A DNA stretch of 64,000 nucleotides from Flavonifractor hominis (GTDB lineage Bacteria > Bacillota > Clostridia > Oscillospirales > Oscillospiraceae): assembly GCF_040095835.1 (NCBI RefSeq), contig NZ_JBBMFT010000007.1:1-64000 (forward strand), in the 5' to 3' direction. Made by a program: the position numbers and the translations under genes. The notes beneath the pieces are model-generated. The model made no database searches. It was not told the DNA's origin and was given only the letters and a program-made list of their open reading frames with translations. Shown piece after piece: positions 56,002-64,000 of the stretch; positions within the stretch are counted from its first letter, which is position 1; each line of letters starts with the position of its first letter.

Positions 56002-56769
56002 ATGAACAAGATTTTAAGCTATGTCCGCCGCTGTGTGGAGGATTATGACATGATCCAGGCCGGAGACCGGGTGGCCGTAGGGGTGTCGGGGGGAAAGGAC
56101 TCCCTGGTGCTGCTGGTGGCCCTGGCCAAACTGCGGCAGTTCTACCCCAAGCCCTTTACGGTGGAGGCCTTTACCCTGGACATGGGCCATGTGGACGGGG
56201 GAGAGGGGATGGACTTTACGGGTGTGGCGGCCCTGTGTCAGGAACTGGAGGTCCCGTTCACCCTGCTCCACAGCGAGATCCACCACATTATTTTCGACCT
56301 GCGCAAGGAGAAAAATCCCTGTTCCATGTGCGCCAAAATGCGCCGGGGGGCCCTGCACAACGCGCTGAAGGAGCACGGCGTCACCAAGATCGCCCTGGGC
56401 CACCATTTTGACGACGCGGTGGAGACCTTTTTCCTCTCCCTGTTTTACGAGGGACGGCTGAGCTGCTTCCAGCCGGTGACCTATCTGGACCGCACCGGCA
56501 TCACCCAGATCCGCCCGCTGCTCTACTGCGGGGAGGGGATGATCCGCAATGCCGCCGCCCGCAACCACCTGCCGGTGGTCTTCAACCCCTGCCCTGCCGA
56601 CGGCAACACCAAGCGCCAGGAGATCAAGGAGCTCATCCATACCCTGGACAAGCAGTATCCCGGCCTGAAGAGCCGGGTGTTCGGGGCCATGCAGGGCCTG
56701 CCTCTGCCTGCCTGGGGCCCGGTGGAGCACCGGCGGGTGCCCCTGCCCGAGGAGAAAGGAGACGCTTGA
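56002..56769 (+). CDS. TtcA-like tRNA 2-thiocytidine thiolase (PP-loop ATPase)
   Basis: This is a 255-residue protein. The PP-loop SGGKDS (29-34) binds ATP; C107 and C110 (CSMC) plus C197 (NPCPAD) match the three cysteines that hold the Fe-S cluster in TtcA. TtcA thiolates C32 of certain tRNAs. The ATG at 56002 is preferred to a GTG two codons upstream because GAGG is spaced for it. The -35 of the pfl promoter overlaps its stop codon. TtcA/TtuA relatives with other tRNA targets are possible. Confidence 0.85.
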   Translation: MNKILSYVRRCVEDYDMIQAGDRVAVGVSGGKDSLVLLVALAKLRQFYPKPFTVEAFTLDMGHVDGGEGMDFTGVAALCQELEVPFTLLHSEIHHIIFDLRKEKNPCSMCAKMRRGALHNALKEHGVTKIALGHHFDDAVETFFLSLFYEGRLSCFQPVTYLDRTGITQIRPLLYCGEGMIRNAAARNHLPVVFNPCPADGNTKRQEIKELIHTLDKQYPGLKSRVFGAMQGLPLPAWGPVEHRRVPLPEEKGDA

Positions 56770-56794
56770 CAAACCGGGCAGGGCATGGTATAAA
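56766..56794 (+). promoter_or_regulatory. Promoter of pflA-pflB
   Basis: TTGACA, 17-bp spacer, TATAAA. The -35 overlaps the TtcA-like stop codon. Transcription would start near 56801 and pass through the hairpin at 56853-56896. Confidence 0.8.
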
Positions 56795-56852
56795 GGGAGC
56801 ATCATATGACTGACGGATAATGTGGAGCCTACCACATGGAGTATGATGAAAC

Positions 56853-56896
56853 AAAGCCGACCGTCTGGGCGAGAAAAGCCCGGACTGTCGGCTTTT
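56853..56896 (+). terminator. Terminator-like hairpin in the pfl leader
   Basis: An outer stem AAAGCCGAC with GTCGGCTTT, an inner CTGGGC/GCCCGG, then a short T-rich tail. It can end read-through from the TtcA-like gene, but as it lies downstream of the pfl promoter it may also attenuate pfl. Confidence 0.65.
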
Positions 56897-56924
56897 CTGC
56901 ATTCCAAAGGAGGTTTGGTTCCGC

Positions 56925-57665
56925 GTGGGAGAGGGACTGGTCCACTCTCTGGAGTCCATGGGGCTGGTGGACGGACCGGGGGTCCGCTCCGTGGTGTTTT
57001 TGCAGGGGTGCGCCCTGCGCTGCCGCTACTGTCACAATCCGGATACCTGGGCACGGGAGAACGGACGGGCGGAGCGGTATACCCCCCGGCGGCTGGTGGA
57101 GCGGCTGGCCCGCTTCCGCCCCTATTACGGGCAGGAGGGCGGGGTCACCTTCTCCGGCGGAGAGCCTCTGCTCCAGCCGGACTTTCTGGCCCAGTGCCTG
57201 GAGCTGTGCCATCAGGCCGGCATCCGCACCTGCCTGGACACGGCGGGCTGCGGCCTGGGGGATTACGGGGCCATCCTGGCCCACACCGACCTCATCCTGC
57301 TGGATGTGAAGCACTACACCCCTGAGGGCTGGCAGCAGGTCACCGGCGGGTCCATGGAGCCCTTCCGGCAGTTTCTGGCCGCCGCCCAGGCGGCGGAGGT
57401 CCCCCTGTGGGTCCGCCATGTGGTGGTGCCCGGCCTCACCGACGGGGAGGCTCACCTGGCAGGGCTGGAGGCCTATCTAAAGACCATCCGGCACATCCAG
57501 CGGGTGGAACTGCTGCCCTACCACACCCTGGGGGTCCACAAGTATGCCGCTCTGGGCATCCCCTATCCCCTGGCGGGGGTGCCGCCCCTGGCGGGGGACG
57601 CCCTGGCGGACTGGAATGAAAGACTCAACCGAACCTGTTGTGAAAAAAGTGAGGAGCGTTTATGA
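56925..57665 (+). CDS. pflA: Pyruvate formate-lyase activating enzyme
   Basis: This is a 246-residue radical SAM enzyme that installs the glycyl radical on PflB under anoxia. The Fe-S motif CALRCRYC gives C29, C33 and C36; the SAM-binding GGEP is in VTFSGGEPLL. GTG start, with AAAGGAGG eleven bases upstream. Its stop overlaps the start of pflB (TTATGA), the reverse of the E. coli order but usual in Clostridia. Confidence 0.94.
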   Translation: MGEGLVHSLESMGLVDGPGVRSVVFLQGCALRCRYCHNPDTWARENGRAERYTPRRLVERLARFRPYYGQEGGVTFSGGEPLLQPDFLAQCLELCHQAGIRTCLDTAGCGLGDYGAILAHTDLILLDVKHYTPEGWQQVTGGSMEPFRQFLAAAQAAEVPLWVRHVVVPGLTDGEAHLAGLEAYLKTIRHIQRVELLPYHTLGVHKYAALGIPYPLAGVPPLAGDALADWNERLNRTCCEKSEERL

Positions 57666-59905
57666 GCATTGATGTGAATTGCACCGCCTGGCAGGGTTTC
57701 CACACCGGTGAGTGGAGACATTTGGTGAACGTTCGGAATTTTATCCAGAAAAATTACACTCCGTATACGGGAGACGCCGATTTTCTGGCCCCGATTTCCA
57801 CAAAAACGGCGGCGGTGTGGAAAAAGGCGGAGGCCCTCATCGTGGAAGAGGTGAAAAAGGGCATCATCGATGTGGAGACCCACGCCGTCTCCGGCATCGA
57901 CAACTTCGCCCCCGGCTACATTGACAAGGACAACGAGGTCATCGTGGGCCTGCAGACCGATGCGCCCCTCAAGCGCATCGTCAACCCCTTCGGCGGCATC
58001 CGCAACGCCACCTCTGCCCTGGAGCAGTACGGCTATCAGCTGGACCCGGAGATCGAGCGCCACTTCCGCCTCTACCGCAAGACCCACAACGAGGGCGTGT
58101 TTGACGCCTACCCCAAGCGCACCCGCCTGGCCCGCCACGCGGGGCTGCTCACCGGCTTGCCCGACGCCTACGGCCGTGGCCGTATCGTGGGCGACTACCG
58201 CCGGGTGCCTCTGTACGGCACCGATTTTCTCATCGAGGAGAAGAAAAAGGACCTGGACATGATCGACGGGCCCATGACCGATGAGCGCATCCGCCTGCGG
58301 GAGGAAGTGCAGATGCAGATCCGCGCCCTGGAGGAGATGGCCCGTATGGCCGCCCGGTACGGCTGCGACATCACCCGCCCGGCGGAGAATGCCCATGAGG
58401 CGGTGCAGAACCTCTACATGGCCTATCTGGCGGGCATCAAGGAGAACAACGGCGCGGCCACCTCTCTGGGCCGGACCTCCACCTTCCTGGACATCTACCT
58501 CCAGCGGGACCTGGAGCGGGGGGTGCTGGACGAGCAGGGGGCCCAGGAGCTCATCGACCAGTTTGTCATCAAGCTGCGCCTGGTGCGGCACCTGCGCACC
58601 CCGGAGTACAACGAGCTCTTCGGCGGCGACCCCACCTGGGTCACCGAGTCCATCGGCGGCATGGGGGTGGACGGCCGTCCCCTGGTGACCAAGAACTCCT
58701 TCCGGATCCTCCACACCCTCACCAACCTGGGCACCGCCCCCGAGCCCAACCTGACGGTGCTGTGGAGCAAGGACCTGCCCGAGGGCTTCAAGCGCTACTG
58801 CGCCGACATGAGCATCAAGACCGATTCCATCCAGTACGAGAGCGACGAGCTGATGCGCCCCATGTACGGGGACGACTACTGCATCGCCTGCTGTGTGTCC
58901 GCCATGGCGGTGGGCAAGCAGATGCAGTTCTTCGGCGCCCGGGCCAACCTGGCCAAGAGCCTGCTGTATGCCATCAACGGCGGTGTGGACGAGAAGAAGG
59001 GGGGCGTCATCGTCCCCGGCATTGAACTGGACCGGGACGAGGTGCTGGACTACCCCAAGGTGCTGGGCAATTATAAAAAGGTGCTCGCCTACGTGGCCGA
59101 GCTCTACGTGGACACCATCAACATCATCCACTACATGCACGACAAGTACGCCTACGAGAGCAGCCAGATGGCCCTCCACGATACCCTGGTGGAGCGGCTG
59201 GCCGCCTTCGGCGTGGCGGGCCTGTCCATCGCCGCCGACTCCCTGTCCGCCATCAAATTTGCCAAGGTGCGCCCCATCCGCAACGAGGAGGGCATCGCCG
59301 TGGACTTTGCGGTGGAGGGGGACTTCCCCAAGTACGGAAACGACGACGACCGGGTGGACGACATCGCCGTGGAGCTGGTGTCCTACTTCTCCGCTGAGCT
59401 GAAAAAGCACCCCCTGTACCGGGGCGCCATTCACACCCTGTCCGCCCTCACCATCACCTCCAACGTGATGTACGGCAAAAAGACCGGCGCCACCCCCGAC
59501 GGGCGCAAGGCGGGGGAGCCCTTTGCCCCCGGCGCCAACCCCATGCACGGCCGGGACAAGAGCGGAGCTCTGGCCTCCCTCAACTCGGTGGCCAAGATCC
59601 CCTACCGGGCGGTGTGCCAGGACGGGGTGTCCAACACCTTCTCCATCGTGCCCAATGCCCTGGGTAAGACCGAGACCGAGCGGGTGGACAACCTGGTGCA
59701 CATCCTGGACGGCTACTTCATCCAGGGGGCCCACCACCTGAACGTCAACGTCATGAACCGGCAGCTGCTGGTGGACGCCATGGAGCACCCGGAGCAGTAC
59801 CCCACCCTGACCATCCGGGTGTCCGGATACGCGGTGAACTTCTCCCGCCTGAGCCGGGAGCAGCAGCTGGAGGTCATCAAGCGCACCTTCCACGAGCAGA
59901 TGTGA
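57662..59905 (+). CDS. pflB: Pyruvate formate-lyase
   Basis: This is a 747-residue glycyl-radical enzyme converting pyruvate and CoA to formate and acetyl-CoA. Catalytic C410-C411 are in YCIACCVSAM and the radical G722 in RVSGYAVNF near the C-terminus. Full family length, no gaps. It overlaps pflA by 4 bases. It places pyruvate dissimilation under anaerobic, oxygen-sensitive control; acetyl-CoA would feed acetate, butyrate or the citrate synthase at 25037. Confidence 0.97.
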   Translation: MSIDVNCTAWQGFHTGEWRHLVNVRNFIQKNYTPYTGDADFLAPISTKTAAVWKKAEALIVEEVKKGIIDVETHAVSGIDNFAPGYIDKDNEVIVGLQTDAPLKRIVNPFGGIRNATSALEQYGYQLDPEIERHFRLYRKTHNEGVFDAYPKRTRLARHAGLLTGLPDAYGRGRIVGDYRRVPLYGTDFLIEEKKKDLDMIDGPMTDERIRLREEVQMQIRALEEMARMAARYGCDITRPAENAHEAVQNLYMAYLAGIKENNGAATSLGRTSTFLDIYLQRDLERGVLDEQGAQELIDQFVIKLRLVRHLRTPEYNELFGGDPTWVTESIGGMGVDGRPLVTKNSFRILHTLTNLGTAPEPNLTVLWSKDLPEGFKRYCADMSIKTDSIQYESDELMRPMYGDDYCIACCVSAMAVGKQMQFFGARANLAKSLLYAINGGVDEKKGGVIVPGIELDRDEVLDYPKVLGNYKKVLAYVAELYVDTINIIHYMHDKYAYESSQMALHDTLVERLAAFGVAGLSIAADSLSAIKFAKVRPIRNEEGIAVDFAVEGDFPKYGNDDDRVDDIAVELVSYFSAELKKHPLYRGAIHTLSALTITSNVMYGKKTGATPDGRKAGEPFAPGANPMHGRDKSGALASLNSVAKIPYRAVCQDGVSNTFSIVPNALGKTETERVDNLVHILDGYFIQGAHHLNVNVMNRQLLVDAMEHPEQYPTLTIRVSGYAVNFSRLSREQQLEVIKRTFHEQM

Positions 59906-59913
59906 CCGGAAAG

Positions 59914-59965
59914 AAAAACCCCCGGCGGGACGGCCTGGATGGGCCGACCCGCCGGGGGTTTTTTC
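59914..59965. terminator. Bidirectional terminator between pflB and htpG
   Basis: A long stem (AAACCCCCGGCGGG ... with GGCC/GGCC inside) then TTTTTT; it serves convergent genes. Confidence 0.88.
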
Positions 59966-59971
59966 TTTGGA

Positions 59972-61897
59972 TTATTTCATCAGGGAGCACACCAGCTCGG
60001 TGTACCCCGCCGGGTCGGCCAGAGGCAGACCGGCGATGAGCTGAGCCTGGGCGTAGAGCAGCTGGGCGTACTTGCCAGCCAGGTCCTTGTCATCCGCATC
60101 CAGCGCCCGCTTGAGGGCGGCAAATGCAGAGGAGTCGGGGTTGAGCTCCAGCACCCGCTGGGCCTTCATATTCTGGGCGTTCTGGGGGTCCACACGCTGG
60201 AAATACTTCTCCATCTCCAGGGTGATGGGGCCGTCGGCGGTGAGGCACACCGCGCCGCTCTTCAGGATCTGGGAGATCCGGGCCTCCTTGATCGCATCCC
60301 CAAGGGTCTGCTTCAAGAAGTCCAGCACGGGCTTGTTCTCCTCGGCCTTCTGCTCCAGGGCGGCCTTCTCCTCGTCGGTCTCGGGCAGGGCGTCCTTATC
60401 GTCCACCGACTTGAAGGACACGCCGTCCACCGCGCCCAGCGCGTCCACCACGAACTGGTCGGGCTCCTCGGTGAGGTAGAGGATCTCATACCCCTTGTCC
60501 CGGATGCGCTCGGCCTGGGGCAGCTTGGCCAGCTGGCCGGCATCCTCGCCGCAGGCGTAGTAGATATACTTCTGCTCCTCGGGCATGCGCTGCTTGTACT
60601 CGGCCAGGGAGGTGAGCTTGCCCTCCTTGGAGGAGAAGAAGAGCAGCAGATCCTGCAGCAGGTCCTTGTGCACGCCGTAGTCGCTCACCACGCCCACCTT
60701 GATCTGGGTGCCGAAGGCCTTCCAGAACTGCTCGTACTTCTCCCGCTCGTCCTTCTGCAGGCGCAGCAGCTCGGCCTTGATCTTCTTCTCCAGATTGGTG
60801 GCGATGACCTTCAGCTGGCGGGTGTGCTGGAGCATCTCACGGGAGATGTTCAGGGAGAAGTCCTGGGAGTCCACCACGCCCTGGACAAAGCGGAAGTGCT
60901 CGGGCAGAAGGTCGGCGCACTTGTCCATGATGAGTACGCCGGAGGAATAGAGCTGCAGGCCCTTCTGGTACTCCCGGGAGTGGAAGTCGTAGGGGGCGTG
61001 GGCGGGGATGTAGAGCATGGCCTTGTACTCCACCGTGCCCTCGGCGGAGATGTGGATGACGCTCAGCGGGTCCTCCCAGTCGCCGTACTTCTCCTTATAG
61101 AACTGGTTGTACTCCTCAGCCTTGACCTCGCTCTTGGGCCGCTGCCACAGGGGGACCATGGAGTTGAGGGTCTCCCACTCGTCATAGTCCTCCCACTCGG
61201 GCTTGTAGTCGTCGCCGGCGTCCTCCGGGCGGGGCTTCTGGCGGGATTTGTGCATGAGCATGACGATGGGGTAGTGGATATAGTCGGAGTACTTTTTCAC
61301 CAGCTCGGCGATGCGGTACTGCTCCAGATACTCGTCGTAGTGGTCGTCGTCGGTATTGGCCTTGATGTGCAGCACGATGTCGGTGCCCACCGTGTCCTTC
61401 TGGCAAGGCTCCAGCGTGTACCCGTCCGCCCCGTCGGAGGCCCACTGCCACGCCTCGTCCGAGCCGTAGGCCCTGGAGGTGACGGTGACGTGATCGGCCA
61501 CCATAAAGGCCGAGTAAAAGCCCACGCCGAACTGGCCGATGATGTCGGTGGCGTCCCCCTCGGCCTTTTCCTGCTTGGCCATCTCCTGCTTAAACTGCAG
61601 CGAGCCGCTGCGGGCAATGGTGCCCAGGTTCTGCTCCAGCTCGTCATGGGTCATGCCGATGCCGTTGTCGCTGATGGTCAGGGTGCGCCCGATCTGGTCG
61701 GGGGTCAGGGTGATCTTCAGCTGGGAGCGGTCCAGACCCACCTTGTCATCGGTGAGGGCCTTGTAGGCCAGCTTATCCATGGCATCGCTGGCGTTGGAGA
61801 TGATCTCCCGCAGGAAAATCTCCTTGTGGGTGTAGATGGAGTTGATCATCAGGTCCAGCAGGCGCTTGGATTCGGCCTGAAATTCCTTCTTTTCCAC
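59972..61897 (-). CDS. htpG: Chaperone HtpG (Hsp90)
   Basis: This is a 641-residue ATP-dependent chaperone. GHKL ATPase motifs: FLREIISNASDAMDKL, ISDNGIGM and GQFGVGFYS. GTG start behind AGGAGG. The gene has a near-consensus promoter directly followed by a perfect CIRCE element, so it should belong to the HrcA regulon, unlike htpG of Bacillus subtilis. Confidence 0.96.
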   Translation of the reverse strand: MEKKEFQAESKRLLDLMINSIYTHKEIFLREIISNASDAMDKLAYKALTDDKVGLDRSQLKITLTPDQIGRTLTISDNGIGMTHDELEQNLGTIARSGSLQFKQEMAKQEKAEGDATDIIGQFGVGFYSAFMVADHVTVTSRAYGSDEAWQWASDGADGYTLEPCQKDTVGTDIVLHIKANTDDDHYDEYLEQYRIAELVKKYSDYIHYPIVMLMHKSRQKPRPEDAGDDYKPEWEDYDEWETLNSMVPLWQRPKSEVKAEEYNQFYKEKYGDWEDPLSVIHISAEGTVEYKAMLYIPAHAPYDFHSREYQKGLQLYSSGVLIMDKCADLLPEHFRFVQGVVDSQDFSLNISREMLQHTRQLKVIATNLEKKIKAELLRLQKDEREKYEQFWKAFGTQIKVGVVSDYGVHKDLLQDLLLFFSSKEGKLTSLAEYKQRMPEEQKYIYYACGEDAGQLAKLPQAERIRDKGYEILYLTEEPDQFVVDALGAVDGVSFKSVDDKDALPETDEEKAALEQKAEENKPVLDFLKQTLGDAIKEARISQILKSGAVCLTADGPITLEMEKYFQRVDPQNAQNMKAQRVLELNPDSSAFAALKRALDADDKDLAGKYAQLLYAQAQLIAGLPLADPAGYTELVCSLMK

Positions 61898-61936
61898 GGT
61901 ATATGCCTCCTATATCAAACGTAATCGTTAAAAACA

Positions 61937-61973
61937 TAGCGTTAGCACTCACCTGTCACGAGTGCTAACGCTA
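61937..61973 (-). promoter_or_regulatory. CIRCE element (HrcA operator), extended
   Basis: TTAGCACTC-N9-GAGTGCTAA (61942-61968) is the exact CIRCE consensus; the palindrome extends to 14-base arms (61937-61973). It lies at the htpG start site, next to the -10 box. Confidence 0.95.
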
Positions 61974-62001
61974 TCATAATCCTTCGTACCGGAAATTGCA
62001 A
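61973..62001 (-). promoter_or_regulatory. Promoter of htpG
   Basis: Minus strand: TTGCAA, 17-bp spacer, TATGAT, abutting CIRCE. Confidence 0.8.
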
Positions 62002-62018
62002 GAGGGTTCAAGAAATGT

Positions 62019-63467
62019 TTACAATTGAGAACCGGGCGCATGGGCCGCTACGATGGCCTGCAGCTCGGCTGGGTCCACATCCTCGCCCCAGTGGTCCCGG
62101 ATGAAGGTAAGGATCTCCTCCCCGAAGGTGATGCCCACCGGCGCGTCGTCCAGGGTCACCAGATAGACGTCCTGCCCGTCCAGGCCGTGGAGCAACAGGC
62201 GGCTGTCCACCCAGGCGTCCCCCTCCAGCAGGGTGGGGGCCAGCTCCGGCGGGTCGGTGCGGTAGGCGGCGTTCATCCGGAACGCCACGACGCCTTTCCC
62301 GCTCTGTTTGGTGGTGCCCAGCACGCCTATGAATTCGCTCAGTTCCCAGGAGACGCAGCCGGCGTCTTGCAGGTCTGTCAGCCGGCTGTCAAAGTAGCCG
62401 TCCACCAGGTCCCGGTATGTTTCATAAAAGCTGTCGTTGATAAAGCCCTCGTAGTCCCGGCTGACGCGGACCAGCTGGTAGAGTTCCGGACTGTTCAGAT
62501 ACACGGGGCCAGACGGCAAAGCCTCCCCGCCGCAGACCTCCACCACGTTCTCCTCCAGCCCGGCGTTCAGATACAGGGTGCCCGTGCCGGCAAAGTTGGT
62601 GGCGGGGACGATGGGCACCTCCAGCGTCCAGAGGACGGGCTTCGGCAGGGAAGGCAGATCCAGGGTGCTGATGGCCGCAGTGCGGATCAGCTTGGCCAGG
62701 TTGGCGGGAGGCAGGCACTCCTCATACACGCCGTACCAGGGATACTCACCCACCTCGTCTTCCCGCAGGCCGCTGAGCAGGGCGGACAGAGTGCGCTCCG
62801 GGTCGGGCCCGCCGTTGCGGAAGGAGCAGATCTGCCACTCCTCGCCCGCCTTCTGGGCGGTGAGTTCCAACCGGCTGCCGTCCGCCCCGCCGGGGGCCGA
62901 CCACAGCAGGACGGTATCCCCCTGCATTTCACCGCCCACGCAGGTGAAGTAGTCCCCGCCAAAGTCACCGTCCACATACCAGGCGTCGTATGCCTCCAGA
63001 TAGGGCGGGGACGAGGTGGCGTTCAGATCCGCCGTTGTAATACCGGCATATTGGGTCAGTACCTGATCCACCGCCTCCCGGTGGAGGCGGCGCACCGGAA
63101 TGGGGAGCCGGGAGGGGGCGGGGTACGCCCCAAAGTCCCAGGGGGAATCGGGCAGGGCGCCCAAGGCCTCATACTCGGCCTGGTCGGCATCGGTGAGTAC
63201 CTCATCGCTGGGAAAGCACCCAAGGAAGGCGGAAAAATCCAGGTCCTTCACATCGTCGTAGGTGCTGGTAAAGAAGCCGCCCACCGGCCGGGCCGTCACC
63301 CCATCCTCGTCTTCTTCCCAGGCGGCAAAGTACTGGTTGAACCGGTCCACCTCTTCCTGGGTCAGGGGACGGGGCTGGGCCGCTTCCGGCGGAGCGGACT
63401 GGGTGGTGCAGGCCGATAAAAGCAGGGCCGGCAGGAGCAGCAGGGGCAGAAGATACGGTTTTTTCAT
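62019..63467 (-). CDS. Lipoprotein of unknown function (tandem paralogue 1)
   Basis: This is a 482-residue secreted lipoprotein: signal LLPLLLLPALLLSAC with the lipidated cysteine about residue 20, a Gln/Pro spacer, and a long acidic ectodomain. The first about 190 residues (GGFFTSTYDDVKDLDFSAFL; YAGITTADLNATSS; YDAWYVDGDFGGDYFTCVGGE) are similar to the neighbouring gene at 63471, showing a tandem duplication. The remaining about 270 residues have no partner here. I do not recognise the fold. It starts 3 bases after the neighbour's stop, behind GGAGTGA. Confidence 0.75.
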   Translation of the reverse strand: MKKPYLLPLLLLPALLLSACTTQSAPPEAAQPRPLTQEEVDRFNQYFAAWEEDEDGVTARPVGGFFTSTYDDVKDLDFSAFLGCFPSDEVLTDADQAEYEALGALPDSPWDFGAYPAPSRLPIPVRRLHREAVDQVLTQYAGITTADLNATSSPPYLEAYDAWYVDGDFGGDYFTCVGGEMQGDTVLLWSAPGGADGSRLELTAQKAGEEWQICSFRNGGPDPERTLSALLSGLREDEVGEYPWYGVYEECLPPANLAKLIRTAAISTLDLPSLPKPVLWTLEVPIVPATNFAGTGTLYLNAGLEENVVEVCGGEALPSGPVYLNSPELYQLVRVSRDYEGFINDSFYETYRDLVDGYFDSRLTDLQDAGCVSWELSEFIGVLGTTKQSGKGVVAFRMNAAYRTDPPELAPTLLEGDAWVDSRLLLHGLDGQDVYLVTLDDAPVGITFGEEILTFIRDHWGEDVDPAELQAIVAAHAPGSQL

Positions 63468-63470
63468 AGG

Positions 63471-64000
63471 TCACTCCGTTTCTATCGTCGTCTTGGTCTG
63501 GTGGGCACGGATGTGCCAGCACTCTCCGTCCCGCCCCAGGGTCAGTTCTGTGCGGGAGCCGTCCTCACGGGTATCGGTCCACAGCAGGGCGGTACCGGCG
63601 GCCTCGTCCACCTCGCCCCCGGCGCACACGAACATACCGGGGCCGAAGTCGCTGGTGAAGGTATAATAGGCGTCGTAGTCCTCCAGATAGAGCACGCCGT
63701 CGGTGTTGGTCAGCTCCGCGGTGGTGAGGCCGGCGTACCGCTCCAGGGTCTCGTCCACCGAGGCGCGGAGGATGCGGTGGGTGGGCACGGGCAGGTCGTT
63801 GGGGAAGGCCCACCCCAGTTCCTCCATCTCGCCGGCAAAGGGGAAGCCGGGCAGGGCTGCCAGGGCGTCGAACTCCGCCTGGTCCTCGTTCTCCACCAGG
63901 CCGTCGTCCGGGTAGTAGCGGAGAAACTCCTCCAGGTCCAGGGCGGTTACGTCGTCATAATAGCTGGTGAAGAAGCCGTTCACCGGGGCGGTGTAGGTCA
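63471..64000 (-). CDS. Paralogous lipoprotein-type protein, 5' end outside the window (tandem paralogue 2)
   Basis: The frame is open to the window edge; at least 175 residues are visible. It matches the neighbour closely (NGFFTSYYDDVTALDLEEFLRYYPDD; YAGLTTAELTNTDG; YDAYYTFTSDFGPGMFVCAGGE) but stops after this domain (TKTTIETE). So the shared unit is a stand-alone domain of about 180 residues to which paralogue 1 has an added C-terminal part. The signal peptide is not visible. Confidence 0.75.
   Translation of the reverse strand, partial: TYTAPVNGFFTSYYDDVTALDLEEFLRYYPDDGLVENEDQAEFDALAALPGFPFAGEMEELGWAFPNDLPVPTHRILRASVDETLERYAGLTTAELTNTDGVLYLEDYDAYYTFTSDFGPGMFVCAGGEVDEAAGTALLWTDTREDGSRTELTLGRDGECWHIRAHQTKTTIETE

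Noticed and set aside
1..64000. CRISPR arrays, insertion sequences, prophage or integrase genes
   Set aside because: The only tandem repeats are inside protein-coding genes (collagen triplets, Sel1 units, SLH duplicates). No transposase, integrase or Cas-like protein was seen.

Overview
The window looks like chromosome from a spore-forming anaerobic Firmicute of the Clostridia, most likely an Oscillospiraceae gut type (Flavonifractor/Pseudoflavonifractor-like). This is an inference from the high G+C, AGGAGG ribosome sites, classical TTGACA/TATAAT promoters with 17-bp spacers, sporulation genes (spoIID, yabP, yabQ, spoVB), S-layer (SLH) surface proteins, pyruvate formate-lyase, and Gram-positive regulators and sites (CsoR, BirA, HrcA/CIRCE). 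No phage, insertion sequence or CRISPR array is visible.

Layout. 1-6.6 kb: the 3' end of an SLH protein, a LytTR regulator/GHKL kinase pair, and a large secreted glycoside hydrolase family 2 enzyme with its own SLH anchor. 6.6-12.8 kb: a sigma-54 activator followed by a near-consensus sigma-54 promoter and a three-gene catabolic operon (NhaC-type transporter, argininosuccinate-lyase-like C-N lyase, MmgE/PrpD enzyme). 12.8-20 kb: MATE exporter, small lipoprotein, three tRNAs with a strong promoter, and a VanR/VanS-like pair separated by a collagen-like spore protein, a SprT-like protein and a flippase-like membrane protein. 20-25 kb: a LysR-linked operon of transporter, M20 peptidase and YjiH/YjiG. 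25-31.6 kb: citrate synthase, spoIID, an FAD enzyme, a YczE-like protein, a DnaA-box-like cluster and mnmE. 31.6-34.4 kb: metal P-type ATPase with a CsoR repressor and operators. 34.5-43 kb: dCMP deaminase, rny, lepB, a 22-repeat Sel1 protein, a second YczE-like gene, a PTS-IIC-like permease and an XRE regulator with a perfect 42-bp palindrome between them.

43-51.5 kb: divergent birA/bioY with a BirA operator, then the conserved yab/divIC cluster split into two convergent halves (yabP-yabQ-divIC-yabR on +; spoVB-mazG-hup-hslR on -), then mtaD and a purine nucleoside phosphorylase. 51.7-54.9 kb: an AT-rich island with three envelope-type genes (an SPFH protein with five zinc ribbons and two membrane proteins). 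54.9-64 kb: rplM-rpsI, a TtcA-like tRNA thiolase, pflA-pflB behind a hairpin leader, htpG under CIRCE, and two tandem paralogous lipoproteins, the second running off the window.

The most interesting items are the sigma-54 lyase/MmgE operon, the 42-bp palindrome over the PTS-like promoter, the AT-rich SPFH/zinc-ribbon island, the inverted yab half-cluster, and the pfl leader. All functional calls come from reading the sequence; no database search was run.
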